A DNA stretch of 64,000 nucleotides from Gigantopelta aegis (GCF_016097555.1 NC_054702.1:65137013-65201012); one strand, 5' to 3'. Counted from the first letter of the stretch, positions 17,407 to 49,340 are shown. Numbers and translations are program-made. Notes: generated by a model not told the origin, from the letters alone.

Positions 17407-17759
17407 GACAGAGTCGGTGCTAATAAAAACGTTCATTAACTATATCTTAAATCTCATGTGACCCGTGATTTCAATGTAGGTAGATTAAATGTGAGGTGCC
17501 ACACATACATTTTATTGGTCTGAGCTACCGCCTGGGCGTGTTGATAATTTGATAAGCTGCTTTTATCAATTTTATTAGAAAACGTTAACATCATCGGCAA
17601 TGGAATTTGATTTGGTCCAAGTAATCCTGAATTGGAATTTAGCTCAGTGGTAGAAAGCTCGACTGGGGTGTGATGGGTGATCACCCAATTGGCTCTTCCC
17701 ATTCCAAACACCATCCCATAACTAGTATACTGAAAGCCGTGGTATTCGCTGCATATACA

Positions 17760-19300
17760 ATTTTACATATGCAAATGATCTCTTCTGTTAATTAAACTGT
17801 ATACGAACACATACTAGCCACTAATTAAACATGTGTTGACTGTCATAGCACAGGGTTCCTAACCTAATATATAATAAAGACCTTGACTTTTGTTTTGAAA
17901 ATCCATGTCATGTTATCTTCTCAGATCCACGATGACGTCAGTACTATACCAATTTAATGTTGACTTTTTAATAACACAAACACAGCAATCTGTTTTTCAA
18001 CTATTTTATTCGTGTTTATAGCACTTCTTTTAAACATCACAAAACACGAATACAAAGGACACTGATAACCTATAATTATCTAGTTATTTAGTCTGAAGCA
18101 ATAGTTACCCTAAAATTAATTAAATTAAAAAAGAATAGGCTACAATTGCAATAGCTAAACCAGATCGCGAACGACAAATGCTATGGGTTTAATCGAAACG
18201 TATTTGTTAAACGCACAACAAAATGACTTTAAATATTGTGTATATTGTATTAATTCGTAATTTTTCTAACATTATATATTTTCTGTAGTAGCTGAAAGCT
18301 ATTTTTGAAGTTGACTAGACGATTTGCTTACAGTTAATTTTTGTAAATTTAATTACCCAAAATTGTCTACAAGTAGGCTACTTGTTGCGCGCACGCACAC
18401 ACATAAACAAAACAAAATAAAAACACACGCACGCACACACGCAAACACGCACTCACACACGCAAACACACACACACAGCAACCATACACGCAAGAAAACA
18501 AAAATAAGATCAGTAACTGTCCAGCAGGAAAAGTAAAACAATTATAAATTTTTAAAATAACTGTCGAGCAAAAACACAACAAAATTCGTTTACTCAATTT
18601 ACTAGGCTATTCTTCAAAGTTCATAATTATACTAGACACTTTTGTACATGCATTTCCAAGCACTAAGATATGTTTATTTTATGTTAATATTACCACAACA
18701 AACATGTTCGCATTACTGTTATACAATGTATAATCTTGACAACATCATTCGCATTACTGTTATACAATGTATAATCTTGACAACATCAACTAACTTTCAA
18801 CATAGCTACCACTAAAATACACATCACAAATATTCAGTATCTTACAAATCGTATGTTGGTACGAATACATTAAGTCCAATGAATATGAATGAGAACAAAA
18901 TGCGCATGCCAGTATTTTATAATAATAATAATTACGTTATTTAGGGTATTATTTACGTAGCACAGAGGCGGTTTTTATTGATCTTCAGAAACTAAATGGT
19001 CACGTTCAACGGAATATGAAGAACCTCATATATTATCAACAATAAAAGTATATATTTTTGCTTCATTAAAGTGCAATAATTGAGGCATGATTATACAGTT
19101 GTTGGTCTGGTACATCTTGAATTACAATTTCAGTAATGTGAAAAAATTAAATGATGCTAATAATTTGTGATGATTAATTATTTAATAGAGCAGTTGTAGT
19201 TTGAGACCATGACCCTTAACAAGAAACACAATACCTTGACATTGAGTCTTATGTGCCCAATGGTGGCCTTTAAATAAAACAGTTTTTTTTTTTTTTTTTT
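17760..19300. other. Intergenic, no recognised gene
   Basis: AT-rich DNA with a CA/CG-rich run at about 18385-18480 and a 41-bp direct duplication at about 18709-18790 (each copy contains CGCATTACTGTTATACAATG). A T run lies near 19288. A diverged tRNA-like SINE head (TTTAGCTCAGTGGTAGAAAG) sits just before it at about 17637. No coding evidence is seen. Confidence 0.5.
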
Positions 19301-19551
19301 TTCACATATAATTATGTTTTACGATGGACCTAATCGCAACTTGCAGGAACTCTTTCACTAACCACAGTTTTTGCTAGCGTTTTATATTTAACAGTAAAGC
19401 AGCTGTTATTTAAATACACAACATTGGACACAACTGACAAGGATTATTGAACATCGATTTCAACAGTTACTTTTTACAGCTTCTTCCATAAATAATAAAG
19501 ACAGCAGTTTAACCATTTCACCCATAATACACCCGGCATTAACCTCCAGCA

Positions 19552-19884
19552 TCAAGACTGTATGCTCGGTAATTTCGAATCGGGTATATTATTCAAGTTA
19601 ACGTGGAAGGAAAAGTCGTTTATGCACCCTGACGTTATGGTGTCAATGTTTCTAGAATCTTCCACGACGCTGTTTACGCCGGTTGCCGACGATTCTCTGG
19701 CTTTAATAAAGTCTTCGATCTTTAGAGGAGGTCTCTGGTTTTGAGTCCTTTCAGCAGTGCGAGGCGTCAAAACATCTAAGTCGATTGACTCATTGTCTAT
19801 AAGATTGTCGTCTGCTGCTATTGTTGAGTTATCCACTGAGGAGTCAAGTCTGAAGGAATATAATTCCACGTCAGTTTCACTGTC
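19552..19884 (-). CDS. Possible alternative last exon of the MS4A-like gene
   Basis: Read on the minus strand, the acceptor TTTCCTATTCAG precedes an open 110-codon segment ending in a stop at 19552. It starts DSETDVELYSF and contains LDVLTPRTAERTQNQRPPLK and IEDFIKARES. It is acidic and Ser/Thr-rich, like a cytosolic tail, and has no hydrophobic segment. It can follow exon 3 in phase 0 if exon 3 is cut at an internal donor (AAG/GTACTA, exon end at 22205). That would give a 266-residue form instead of 179. The join is inference: it could be an exon of another gene, and no domain is recognised. Confidence 0.45.
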   Translation of the reverse strand, partial: DSETDVELYSFRLDSSVDNSTIAADDNLIDNESIDLDVLTPRTAERTQNQRPPLKIEDFIKARESSATGVNSVVEDSRNIDTITSGCINDFSFHVNLNNIPDSKLPSIQS

Positions 19885-21310
19885 CTGAATAGGAAACAAC
19901 AGCACTTGAAGATTGAAAAGAACATTACGCAGTCTACTAGCTGTAAACCCAGGGTCTGACTGAAGCTCTATTTGGAGGAGGTAACACTCAAACTGAGTGG
20001 GTGCTGTAAGCAGGGTTATACATGTAGCAATTCAACTCTTGATGTTCTGGATAGGAAACAACAGCACTTGAAGATTGAAAAGAACATTACGCAGTCTACT
20101 AGCTGTAAACCCAGGGTCTGACTGAGGCTCTATTTGGAGGAGGTAACACTCAAACTGGGTGGGTATTATAAGCAGGGTTATTTATACATGTATCAGTTCA
20201 GCTCTAGCTGTCATGAATAGGAAACAACATCACTTGAAGATTGCAAACAACAAATATGTAGTCCACTAGTTGTAGACGCAGGGTCTGGTTGAATCTCTGT
20301 TTGGAGGAGGCAACACTCCAACTGGGTGGATACTGTAAGCAGGGTTATACATGTATCAGTTCTATTCGCATTTTTCTGGATAGGAAATAACAGCACTTGA
20401 AGATTGAAAGGAACATTACGCAGTCTATTAGCTGTATACCCAGGGTGTGGCTGAAGCTCTATTCGGAGGAGGCAACACTCAAACTGGGTGGATACTGTAA
20501 GCAGGGTTATACATGTATCAGTTCTATTCGCATTGTTCTGGATAGGAAATAACAGCACTTGAAGATTGAAAGGAACATTACGCAGTCTATTAGCTGTATA
20601 CCCAGGGTGTGGCTGAAGCTCTATTCGGAGGAGGCAACACTCAAACTGGATGGATACTGTAAGCAGGGTTATACATGTATCAGTTCTATTCGCATTGTTC
20701 TGGATAGGAAATAACAGCACTTGAAGATTGAAAGGAACATTACGCAGTCTATTAGCTGTATACCCAGAGTGTGGCTGAAGCTCTATTCGGAGGAGGCAAC
20801 ACTCAAACTGGATGGATACTGTAAGCAGGGTTATACATGTAGCAATTCATCTCTCGCTGTCCTAGATAGGAAACAACAACACTTGTAGGTTCGGGGCAAA
20901 ACGTGCAATCTACTAACACTGTTGAATCTTGATCCTGCTGAAGGAGGTAACACTCAAGTGGGGAGTAGGGTGTGTATTAAAAGCAAGGTATACAGATTCT
21001 GGGTCGAATTTTGCTGTTCTGGATAGGAAACAACAACACGTGAAGGTTTAGGGCGAAACGTGCAATCTACTAACACGGTCTGTTCAATCTTGGTCCTGCT
21101 GAAGGAGGTAACACTCAAGTGGGGAGTGGGGTGTACAGATTTCGGGTCGAATTCTTCTGTTCTGGGTAGGAAACACGGTACTTCTTCTAACATTGTCTGT
21201 TGAATCAGAGTCCTGCTGAAAGAGGTGACACCCAAGAGGAGGGGGCTGATAATTGAAAGCAAGATGTACAGGTTTTAGGTCGACTTCTGTCGTTCTGGGT
21301 AGGATATAAC
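19885..21310. repeat. 162-bp tandem array with repeated 3' splice-site-like motifs
   Basis: The anchor AGGAAA/AGGAAT recurs at 19891, 20053, 20219, 20382, 20544, 20706, 20868, 21025 and 21168, with a last relic at 21301. Spacing is 162, 166, 163, 162, 162, 162, 157, 143 and 133. The three central units are nearly identical, while units toward the MS4A-like exon 3 decay. On the minus strand each unit ends in a pyrimidine tract plus CAG or TAG (TTATTTCCTATCCAG), the same sequence that forms the acceptor of the exon at 19552-19884. Because 162 is 54 codons, a minus frame stays open over several units (20211-20720). Confidence 0.85.
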
Positions 21311-22132
21311 AACAATTTAAGCTTGGATAAAACCTACAATCTACTAGCACTGTCTGTTATTAAAGGCAACACTCAAAGGGGTGAACACAGTTAGCAAAGT
21401 GTAAGCAAATTCTGTCTTAGTTTGAGTCTCATCGTTCTAAACCTTGAACATTGGGAAAAAGGACACTGTATACATACAAGGTTTGTGAACTCGGGGTCTT
21501 GTTGGAACTATAAATAAAAGAGGACACACTCGAATGTGGTGGATATCATATTTTAGCAAGCTGAATGTAATTCATTTGAATAACCGTGTGACCGTCCTCA
21601 AACAGGAAACAATATGTGGAAGTAACAAATAACAAAAAAGTCTACAGTCATCACAGTGTCCTGCTGTAGGTCTAATTACAGAAGGCAACACTCAAAGGGC
21701 AGGTTGGATAATATACAAGTTGGCTACACGCAATTCAGTTTCGTTTCTCATCCACTTCACCTCTTCACCATCTCGAAGTAAACTTGAAGGTTAAAGCCAG
21801 GTGCTTTAACAGCATCGCATGTAAAGTCTCAATCGTGCAGAATCTCTGGTTATAGGAGGAGGTAACATTTAATCGGGGGTGAATCATATAATCAAGATAT
21901 GTTTTTATTACTTCGCCATCCATCAAAGGAAACAGAACTTGAAGGTTGAAAAAAGGGTGTACTTCTCTATAGAAGAGTTAACACTCAAAGGGTTGGACAT
22001 TGTAAGTAAAGTGTACACTGAAGCCAGGAAGTGGAAAAAAAAAATCCAAAGGTTATGACGTCCACGTGGTTAAGCAGGTGATGATAAAGGTTAAAAGGGA
22101 GGAACGGTGTTGAAAACGATGACGGAACCATT

Positions 22133-41507
<19,375 letters not shown>

Positions 41508-41549
41508 CGTTTACCTCGTCAACGTGTACAGACTGAACAAAACCGTGTG

Positions 41550-41990
41550 TAAGCTGGTCCTGGAATTACGTAACAAATCTTGCTCCTAGAATTGGGGAAC
41601 TAGTCTTATTCCTGGAATTATGTAAATAGTCTTGTTCCTGGAAATATGCAACTAGTCTTAATTCTAGAATTATGTACCTGGTCTTGTATTTGGAACTAGG
41701 TAACTTGTCTTCTTATATAACTAAGTACTGTTCCTGGAATTACTAAAATGGTTTTGTTTCTAGAATTATGTAGTCTTGTTCCTGGACTAGTTTTTGTTCC
41801 TGGTCCTACGTATCTAGTCTTGTTTCTGGAAATTATGTATGTAGTCTTGCTCCCGAAATTACGCAACTAGTCTTTTTCCTGGAATTACGTATCAAGCCTT
41901 GTTCCTGGTGATACGTATCAAGTCTTGTTACTGATGTTACATATTAAGTTTTGTTCTTGGAGTTAAGTACAAAATTTTGCTGTTGTTCTA
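41550..41990. repeat. Degenerate 27-30-bp minisatellite
   Basis: Imperfect units of the form CTGGAATTACGTAACTAGTC TTGTTC repeat about 14 times. It starts just upstream of MS4A-like exon 1, so it lies in the gene's 5' intron or 5' flank. Confidence 0.8.
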
Positions 41991-42119
41991 TTCTTCGGGT
42001 GTTCTTTGGTCCTGGAATAGAATAATTAGTTCTTTACTAATGTGTCAATATCCCACGAATACAGTATGAAACGTATCTATAAGAAATACTTGTCTTATAG
42101 TGTCCGTTTGATATGCGTA

Positions 42120-42450
<331 letters not shown>

Positions 42451-42693
42451 ATTAGTGTAAACAAAACGAACGATATGTCTGAATTGATGTTCCACGAATA
42501 TTAACAAACATAAAACTTGTTCAATAAAAAACAAAAAAACCCACATTAATTAATAATAATGATAAGAATAATATCCTTCACATTGATCGGTTTTCATTTG
42601 AAACACCTAAGAACTAAAATTAGTTTTACTAATCGTGCGTAGTAACCAATCACAAACCGTACGAACTTACTGTCGTCTGCTACATGTTTTCGT

Positions 42694-42881
42694 CACTCCT
42701 TCCAGAATAAAGCGTGCGCATCCGTGCAGTATAGCGACCGCCAGCTATCTGCGATTTGAGATCGAAGAGCTTGGGATGCAGACAATATGTCGAGGGTTCT
42801 GAAAATAGAAGAGAAATTGGACTTTGTACGTCCATAATTTTGTTTAGTGGTGCTCGAGGCTGCTTCGTGCGATTCCGCCAT
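42694..42881 (-). other. Small open frame of unknown nature
   Basis: A 62-codon minus frame starting MAESHEAASSTTKQNYG and ending AHALFWKE. The codon use looks more protein-like than the surroundings, and it begins with a proper ATG. No domain, splice site or second copy is seen, so it may be a repeat fragment. Confidence 0.2.
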
Positions 42882-42980
42882 ATAACAGTGCTACTGGGGA
42901 ACTGTAATTAAATAAATTTACAGTCATACTGCCTTGAAAGCAGACATCGAACGAAATAACCAAAAAATTGCCTTCTTTAT

Positions 42981-43475
42981 GCCTCAGCCACAAATGCATC
43001 GTAAGTGGGTAAGATGCTCGTACGATGTGTGTTTTTGACGATATCCAACGAATATCCTACGGACATCGTTGAGTTTTTAGCCGATTTTGGGGCATCGTAG
43101 GGTCATCGTAAACTTTTAATGCGGAATTATACTTTTTTGAAGACCGTACGATTTTTAAAATCAGAAACCCACCGCAGACATATCGTAGGGGCACCTTGCG
43201 GCCTTGAGGTGACCTTGCGGCGGCCTTGAGGTGACCTTGTGGTATCTGGAGACATCGCAGGGAGGCCACACGATGTCTCTACGATGTCGGGACAACGTAC
43301 GGGCATCGTATGGTGACCGTACGGTGGCCGTAAACACACCGTATCTAATGTGACCATGGCACAGATTTTTGGGAGAACCCTACGATTCTTTCCCGATGTT
43401 GCGGACGACAGGACACCGTACGGTTACACACACACACACACACCGCACGGCGACCGGTGCATTTGTAACTGAGGC
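42981..43475. mobile_element. 495-bp MITE rich in CGTACGG/CGATG words
   Basis: Inverted ends GCCTCAGCCACAAATGCATCG (42981) and CGGTGCATTTGTAACTGAGGC (43475). The interior repeats short words (GACATCGTA, CGTACGG, GCCTTGAGGTGACCTTG) and carries a short (CA)n. It has no coding frame, and the superfamily is not assigned. Confidence 0.65.
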
Positions 43476-43823
43476 CTAAGACAAGTGACCGTCTAATAAA
43501 GGGTAATACTTTACTAATGGAAACTAAAGATGTCAGAGGGACCCCAGGGGCCCGGGCCCCGCTTAATTTTGCGTCAGTTATAATTTTATTGCATATTAAT
43601 TTTCATTTTTTTACGATCCCTACGGGAAACCTCACCCAAAGTTCCCTTGGCATTCCGCCTCATGTCATTGCCCCCCTCCCCCCCCCCCCCCCCCCCCAAT
43701 GGATTTTCTGGATCCGCCACTGGATGTTCCAGTCTCGATATGGTTGACTAATTTCGTTGGCTCCAGTTCCCGACGAATCTGCTTGTTTGGTTTTGCTTCA
43801 AACTAATTTCTTGTTACTATCAA

Positions 43824-44149
43824 GGGGGCGGAAAGTAGCCCAGTGGTCCAGCGCGCGGTCGGTGTGGGATCGATCCCCGACAGTGGGCCTATTGGGCTAT
43901 TTCTCGTTCCAGCCAGTTGACCACGACTGGTATATCAAAGGCCGTGGTATGTACTACCCTGTCTGTGGGATGGTGCATATAAAAGATCCCTTGCTGCTAA
44001 TCGAAAAGAGTAGCCCATGAAGTGGCGACAGCGGGTTTCCTCTCTCAATATCTGTGTGGTACTTAACCATATGTCTGACGCCATATAACCGTAAATAAAA
44101 TGTGTTGAGTGCGTCGTTAAATAAAACATTTCTTTCTTTCTTTTTTTGC
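43824..44149 (+). mobile_element. SINE-A, type-1 tail, with TSD
   Basis: TACTATCAA at 43815-43823 and 44150-44158. Nearly complete, with a short deletion in the head, ending in the (TTTC)n run typical of type-1 tails. Confidence 0.88.
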
Positions 44150-44213
44150 TACTATCAACATCAGGCCGACCAAAAACTGATAAGTTATATATAGTGTCAG
44201 ACGATCCTAATTT

Positions 44214-44720
44214 CACCGGCCTATGTGGTGTAGTGGTTAAGCCATCGGACGTAAGGCTGGTAGGGATTGGGTTCGTATCCCGGTACCGGCTCCCACCCAG
44301 AGTGATTTTTTTAAAGATTCAATGGGCAGGTGTTTAAGTTTGTTTTGTTTAACTACACCACTAGAGCACATTGATTACTTATTCATCGGCCATTGGATGT
44401 CAAATATTTTTGTATTAGTAGCAAGGGATCTTTTGTATGCACCATCCCACAGACAAGATAACACATACCACAGCTTTTGATATGCCAGGTGTACTGGTTG
44501 GAGCGAGAAATAGCCCAATGGGCCCACCGACGGGGATCGATCCCAGACCGACCGACAGCACATCAAGCGAGCGCTTTACCACTGAGCTACGCCCCACCCC
44601 ACCCCCCACCCCGGGCAAGTGTAAGGTCACTACACTGACTTCTCTCTCACTAACCACTAAATAAACTAACCCTCTGTCCTGGACAGACAGCCCAGATAGC
44701 TAACAGCGTGCTTTAACGCA
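44214..44720 (+). mobile_element. SINE-C split by a SINE-A
   Basis: The first part, 44214-44333 (GTAGTGGTTAAGCCATCGG), and second part, 44613-44720 (GTCCTGGACAGACAGCCCAG), are separated by a minus-strand SINE-A. The join carries GGGCAGGTGT and GGGCAAGTGT. Confidence 0.8.
44334..44612 (-). mobile_element. SINE-A inserted in the SINE-C
   Basis: Imperfect 10-bp target duplication GGGCAGGTGT (44324-44333) and GGGCAAGTGT (44613-44622). Type-2 tail with the middle of the tail deleted; the head is complete (GCGTAGCTCAGTGGTAAAGC). Confidence 0.8.
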
Positions 44721-44721
44721 C

Positions 44722-44950
44722 GGTCTGACGCACAGTCTGCTCCCCATCAGTGGCTGGTATATCAAAGACCGTGGTATGTGCTATCATGTATGTGGAATAG
44801 TGCAAATAAAAAATCCCTTGCTACTAATGGTAACATATAACGGGTTTCCTATCTAAGATTTATATGTAACAAATTACCAAATGTTTGACATTCAATAGCC
44901 GATGATTAATCAATAAATGTGCTCTAGTGGTGTCGTTAAACAAAAACAAA
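44722..44950 (+). mobile_element. SINE-A 3' two-thirds (type-2 tail)
   Basis: From TGGCTGGTATATCAAAGACC through the core to GTGGTGTCGTTAAACAAA. The head is lost at the border with the SINE-C. Confidence 0.78.
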
Positions 44951-45816
44951 CTTTAACTTCAGTAAACAATGGAATACAGCTGTATATTGATCAGCTTGTG
45001 TCAAATTGGTGTATTAAAGTGTTATGTATTCGATGAGAGGTCTTTCACACCGAGTTAGCTGTAGAAATTTAAAAAGTTAATTTTATTAACTTTTGTTGCA
45101 CTAAGTCACAATGTTCTAAAATTAATGCATGCGGTATACCATTCTTAAAATAATACATTTATTTAATATCTTTTGTGTATACACTTCGTTGACTAACGTT
45201 TTCAATTTTCCTTTATTATATACATATAAACCTGAATGATTGTGTTTAAATATCCTACTACTATCAAATCTCCTTTGGCCTTTAAAATTATTGTTATTGT
45301 TATTGTACAAGTTTTGTTTTCTGACCCGATCCCAACCTGTAGCATATAACCGATTTGTTAGGCCGCAAGTTGTATCCTGGCCTGTGGCTTATTGCGCATT
45401 GTGCGTGTGCGTGTGCGTGTAAGTTTACGTGTGCGTGTGTGTGCTTTTTTTTTTTACTCCAGAAAATAGCATACACATCTCAAGGTTTAATTTGTATATT
45501 ATTTCATTTGTTTATAAAAAGTAGTGCCCCCCCTAGGATTTTGATCAGGGTACGGCCCTGCACATCATGTTTACTTCAAGTATAATTCCAACTGCAATTA
45601 CTAGCTACGGATTCTTGGCGAAGCGAGTAAGCCTATTAGAACGTTACAAGATTCGTTTTATCGTGTTGTTTAATTACGTAAATATTATATAAGATATCGA
45701 TTAATTTGAAGGTGGTTTGTCTGAGTTTGTTTTCTTTGTTGTTGGTTTTGGGTATTTGTTTGTTTATTTTTGTTGTATTGTGTTGTGTTGTGTTGTGTTT
45801 TTTTGTTTATGATAGT

Positions 45817-45822
<6 letters not shown>

Positions 45823-45888
<66 letters not shown>
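45823..45888. repeat. (GA)n microsatellite
   Basis: 66 bp of GA with one GGA step, followed by a CA/TA run at 45900-45935. The context GTTAAATGAGAG is reminiscent of a SINE tail but too short to call. Confidence 0.92.
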
Positions 45889-45889
<1 letters not shown>

Positions 45890-46012
45890 GCTGACATACC
45901 ACACACACACACATATATACACACACACACACACAAGCACATATACTCATGCGTACGCATACATTATGAAAAACGAATTTGTTAATTTTCAAACTCCATA
46001 CCGAGGACTCAC

Positions 46013-46080
46013 CTTAAACTCGTCGTGTCTGTTTGGTGGCAATAAATACCGCGGTTAATCAACGGTCCGTTCTGATGGAT
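46013..46080 (-). other. Possible untranslated first exon of the MS4A-like gene
   Basis: On the minus strand, GAGTTTAAG is followed by a good donor GTGAGTCC at 46012. Splicing to the acceptor at 41533 would supply the missing 5' UTR. The upstream border and start site are unknown; this is inference only. Confidence 0.25.
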
Positions 46081-46089
46081 TCCTTAACA

Positions 46090-46152
46090 CAACACTCGTC
46101 TTTTAGAGATAATGTCAACACTCGTCTTTTAGAGATAATGTCAACACTCGTC
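46090..46152. repeat. 26-bp direct repeat, about 2.4 units
   Basis: The unit CAACACTCGTCTTTTAGAGA followed by TAATGT occurs twice exactly, then as a partial third (CAACACTCGTCC). It lies just upstream of the possible first exon. Confidence 0.85.
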
Positions 46153-47024
46153 CAGACTATGGGTCGCCCTTATGTAGGTATCAGAGATTAGACGTAATAG
46201 AACTTCGATCTCTGCCCGTCGTTCTTTAGACGAGGAACGATACAAACATATGATGCAGGCCTATACTTTGGCCTTCCTTGGAATCCCTCTGCGATCAATA
46301 ACTGATTTATACCCAAGTAATTGCGCTCAAGTCAAAATGTTTACCATATTTCCTCGGAGCCGTGATTAATTTTCTACCGTCTGGACTTAACGTTCTTCAA
46401 AATGTATGTGTTCCACTCATACCATTTTGTGTTTATTAAAATTAAGCTATATAATTGGAAAGTCAGGATGAGTTTTGGGGCAAAGCTGAACTTCTAAGAT
46501 AGCAATTTCTATGACTGAACAATTAAGACAGAAAGGGGGGGCTAAGGCTTACCTTCTTTGTGGAAGGGGGATCACAATAAAGCTTCTGTCGTGAGTCCAG
46601 AATTACCAAGAAATTTGTTTTCGATTTAAATCCATTTTTTCTCTTTGACGTCTGCGCCGCACGCGTTCAGGCGGCCATGATGGAAGTAGATCTGGTCGGC
46701 AGGCAGTGGTTGAGTTTATTGATCTCCCCACGAGCAGTTCTCACTTCGCATCGATCCGACAGATCTAAGAACTGTTCTAAAATTGGAATGTCACTGAGGC
46801 AAATAGCTCTTCAATCGCGAAAGCTTGTTACTTAATATATTAAAAGCAAAAAAAAAGAAAAGGTTCTGCCCGCAGGATATGTTTTTTGTGTTTATTTAAA
46901 GCAGGGGTTATTTTTGTGTCAGAAAAAGCCATGGCTGAAGGGAATAAGAAAATATTCTCCCTAGAAAAATTCTACATTATACTCCAAAATAAAGACAAGA
47001 CACTTTGCTTGTAATCAAACGTCT

Positions 47025-47350
47025 GTATGTATATATTGATGTATGAATATTTATATATTGTATGTATGTTAGGTTTGACTATTACATACATAGATATTAA
47101 TGAATTGGCGCAGGGGATAATTAAATCCTTTTTGGTCTCATCAGTTGTCTCATGGCGTTGCTGGGACTCGAACCTGTGGCACTGATTCGCCCGCAACTTG
47201 CATACTTGCTACGATACATTCTGAGCTATCGAGTCATCCTTAAAAAGAATGCTCTTTAACTCAACCATATGCATGGGGCCTACATGCAATGCGGTCGATC
47301 CCGTTTACATGCATTACAGATTGGGCAAACCTAGCACTGGCTAGTATGTA
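47025..47350 (-). mobile_element. SINE-D copy
   Basis: Shares GGGATAATTAAAT, GTTGCTGGGACTCGAACCTG (a tRNA-like B box in reverse), GCTCTTTAACTCAACC and CACTGGCTAGTATGTA with 59945-60372. Both copies sit in TATGTA/TGTATG-rich surroundings. Confidence 0.6.
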
Positions 47351-47377
47351 CTGATGTATGAATATCTATAATATATT

Positions 47378-47404
47378 GTTTGTATGTATGTATGTATGTA
47401 TGTA

Positions 47405-47488
<84 letters not shown>

Positions 47489-47510
47489 ACTGTATTCAAA
47501 ATAAATAAAT

Positions 47511-47582
<72 letters not shown>
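47378..47582. repeat. (TATG)n, (GT)n and (TA)n cluster
   Basis: Three consecutive simple repeats: TATG units at 47380-47407, GT at 47408-47476, and TA with AAATAAA interruptions at 47511-47582. Confidence 0.93.
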
Positions 47583-47585
<3 letters not shown>

Positions 47586-47602
47586 CGTTTACATAGTATA
47601 CA

Positions 47603-47830
47603 GACAGACAGACATGATTTATTTAACGACGCATTCAACACATTTTATTTACGGTTATATGGCGTCAGACATATGGTTACGGTCCACACAGATATTGAGA
47701 GGAAACCCGCTGTCGCCACTTCATGGACTACTCTTTCCGATTAGCAGCAAGGGATCTTTTATATGCACCATCCCACAGACATGGTTGTACATACCACGGC
47801 CTTTGATATACCAGTCGTGGTGCACTGGCT
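47603..47830 (-). mobile_element. SINE-A, type-1 tail, head-truncated, with TSD
   Basis: Exact 12-bp duplications ACATAGTATACA at 47591-47602 and 47831-47842. The element stops at GTGCACTGGCT, so it was truncated at insertion, before the tRNA-like head. Confidence 0.88.
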
Positions 47831-48039
47831 ACATAGTATACACTCGTTATGTAGTATTATACACTACAGGTTAAAACCAATATAGAGTACAATATTTAAA
47901 AAAGGAACGGCGATTTTCTGAAAAAAAATCGATTTAGTATTCGAATAAATGTTACAAAATGGCAATTCCAACATTTGTTCTAGCGAATGAAATAAGTGGG
48001 GTGGGGGGGGGGTCAGACAGACAAACAGGCAGGCAGGCA

Positions 48040-48071
48040 CACACACACACACACACACACACAGAGGGGGA

Positions 48072-48160
<89 letters not shown>
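48040..48160. repeat. (CA)n and (GA)n microsatellites
   Basis: A CA run at 48040-48062 is followed by GA at 48076-48160. Confidence 0.93.
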
Positions 48161-48163
<3 letters not shown>

Positions 48164-48185
48164 GATGACTCACACGAGTACTCTT

Positions 48186-48278
48186 AAGCTGTATCCTAAC
48201 CGGCCGCGAGCGACGCGAGCGATGCGAGCGATTATTTTAGAAATCATTGATTTCTCGCGGCCGGTTAGGATACAGCTT
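48186..48278. mobile_element. 93-bp perfect snapback element
   Basis: Left arm 48186-48210 starts AAGCTGTATCCTAACCGGCC; right arm 48254-48278 is its exact 25-base reverse complement. The left arm continues into GCGAGCGACGCGAGCGATGC, three GCGA-type units. The very short, perfectly paired form suggests a young miniature element or a recombination product. Confidence 0.75.
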
Positions 48279-48839
48279 TATCATCATTCGGCAGCGAGTA
48301 TCAATTTATATGAACCATCTCACAGACAGGATCGAAATGTCCTCAGTCTGTTGCCATTTAACATGTTTACGAGTAACAGAGAGCCCTTTTAACAACTATA
48401 ATTACATACTACATACATTTTCTATTTATAACGTCCTTCTTCTGATCGATCTGATTGTTGTAGGTGAAGTCCATTGGCGGGGAAACTATGCATCACATAA
48501 CAGGTGTACAAAACCAGTTGCATATGTTATCTGTAAATAAATAGATGATTAAATTTTCACTTTAATTGACGTCTTACTGTTTTTGAAATGGTGTAATGTC
48601 AATAAATTGGTACTCCTTTGAGAAGCTACTCAATATCTACGCACTGCAAACGACGGTTCGCATGACCCACCATTTTCTTTTACTACATCTCGTTACGCCT
48701 TTTTTTTTACTTTATCAAGAGTTATTTCCCCTCAACATTTCGAGATTTCTATATAGTTGTAGAAGTGCCATACTTTTCTACTTTTTAATGTATTTTTTTA
48801 ATACATTTATGATTTTTTAAATAACAACAAATGAATCGA

Positions 48840-49126
48840 AGTTTGTTTTGTTTAACGACACCACAAGAGCAGTTTGATTAATTAATCATCGGCTATTGGA
48901 CATCAAATATTTGGTAATTCTGACTCGTAGTCAACAGAGGAAATCCGCTACATTTTCCTAATTCAGCAAGGGATCTTTTATATGCACTTTCCTATAGACA
49001 GGAAAGCACATACCACGGCCTCTGACCAGTTGTGGTGCACTGGTTGGGACGAGAGAAAAAAAACCTCAATCAGTTGAACTCGGCACCTCAGACGAGCGCA
49101 TAACCGACTGAGCTAAATACCGCCCG
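48840..49126 (-). mobile_element. SINE-A, type-2 tail, variant head, with TSD
   Basis: Exact 13-bp duplications ACAAATGAATCGA at 48827-48839 and 49127-49139. The head (GGGCGGTATTTAGCTCAGTC) differs from the usual SINE-A head, like the head of the split copy at 26100-26160. Confidence 0.88.
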
Positions 49127-49340
49127 ACAAATGAATCGATCCCACACATAATCTTTGCATGAATAACTCAAGAAGATCGAAATTGTACTGTACTATTTCT
49201 TACTCCAGCCTGTGCTCCACGATCAGAAAGAACTGAATGTACAGACATTGATATTCTAAACAAGAATATTTATTTACTATGTAATTTTAGTAATTAAAAA
49301 TGCTCTGTTAGTCGAAAACATCTTAACTATGACAGCAAAG

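Noticed and set aside
20211..20720. 169-codon minus frame in the tandem array taken as a gene
   Set aside because: It arises because the 162-bp unit is a multiple of three. There is no evidence of translation, so it is reported only as a property of the array.
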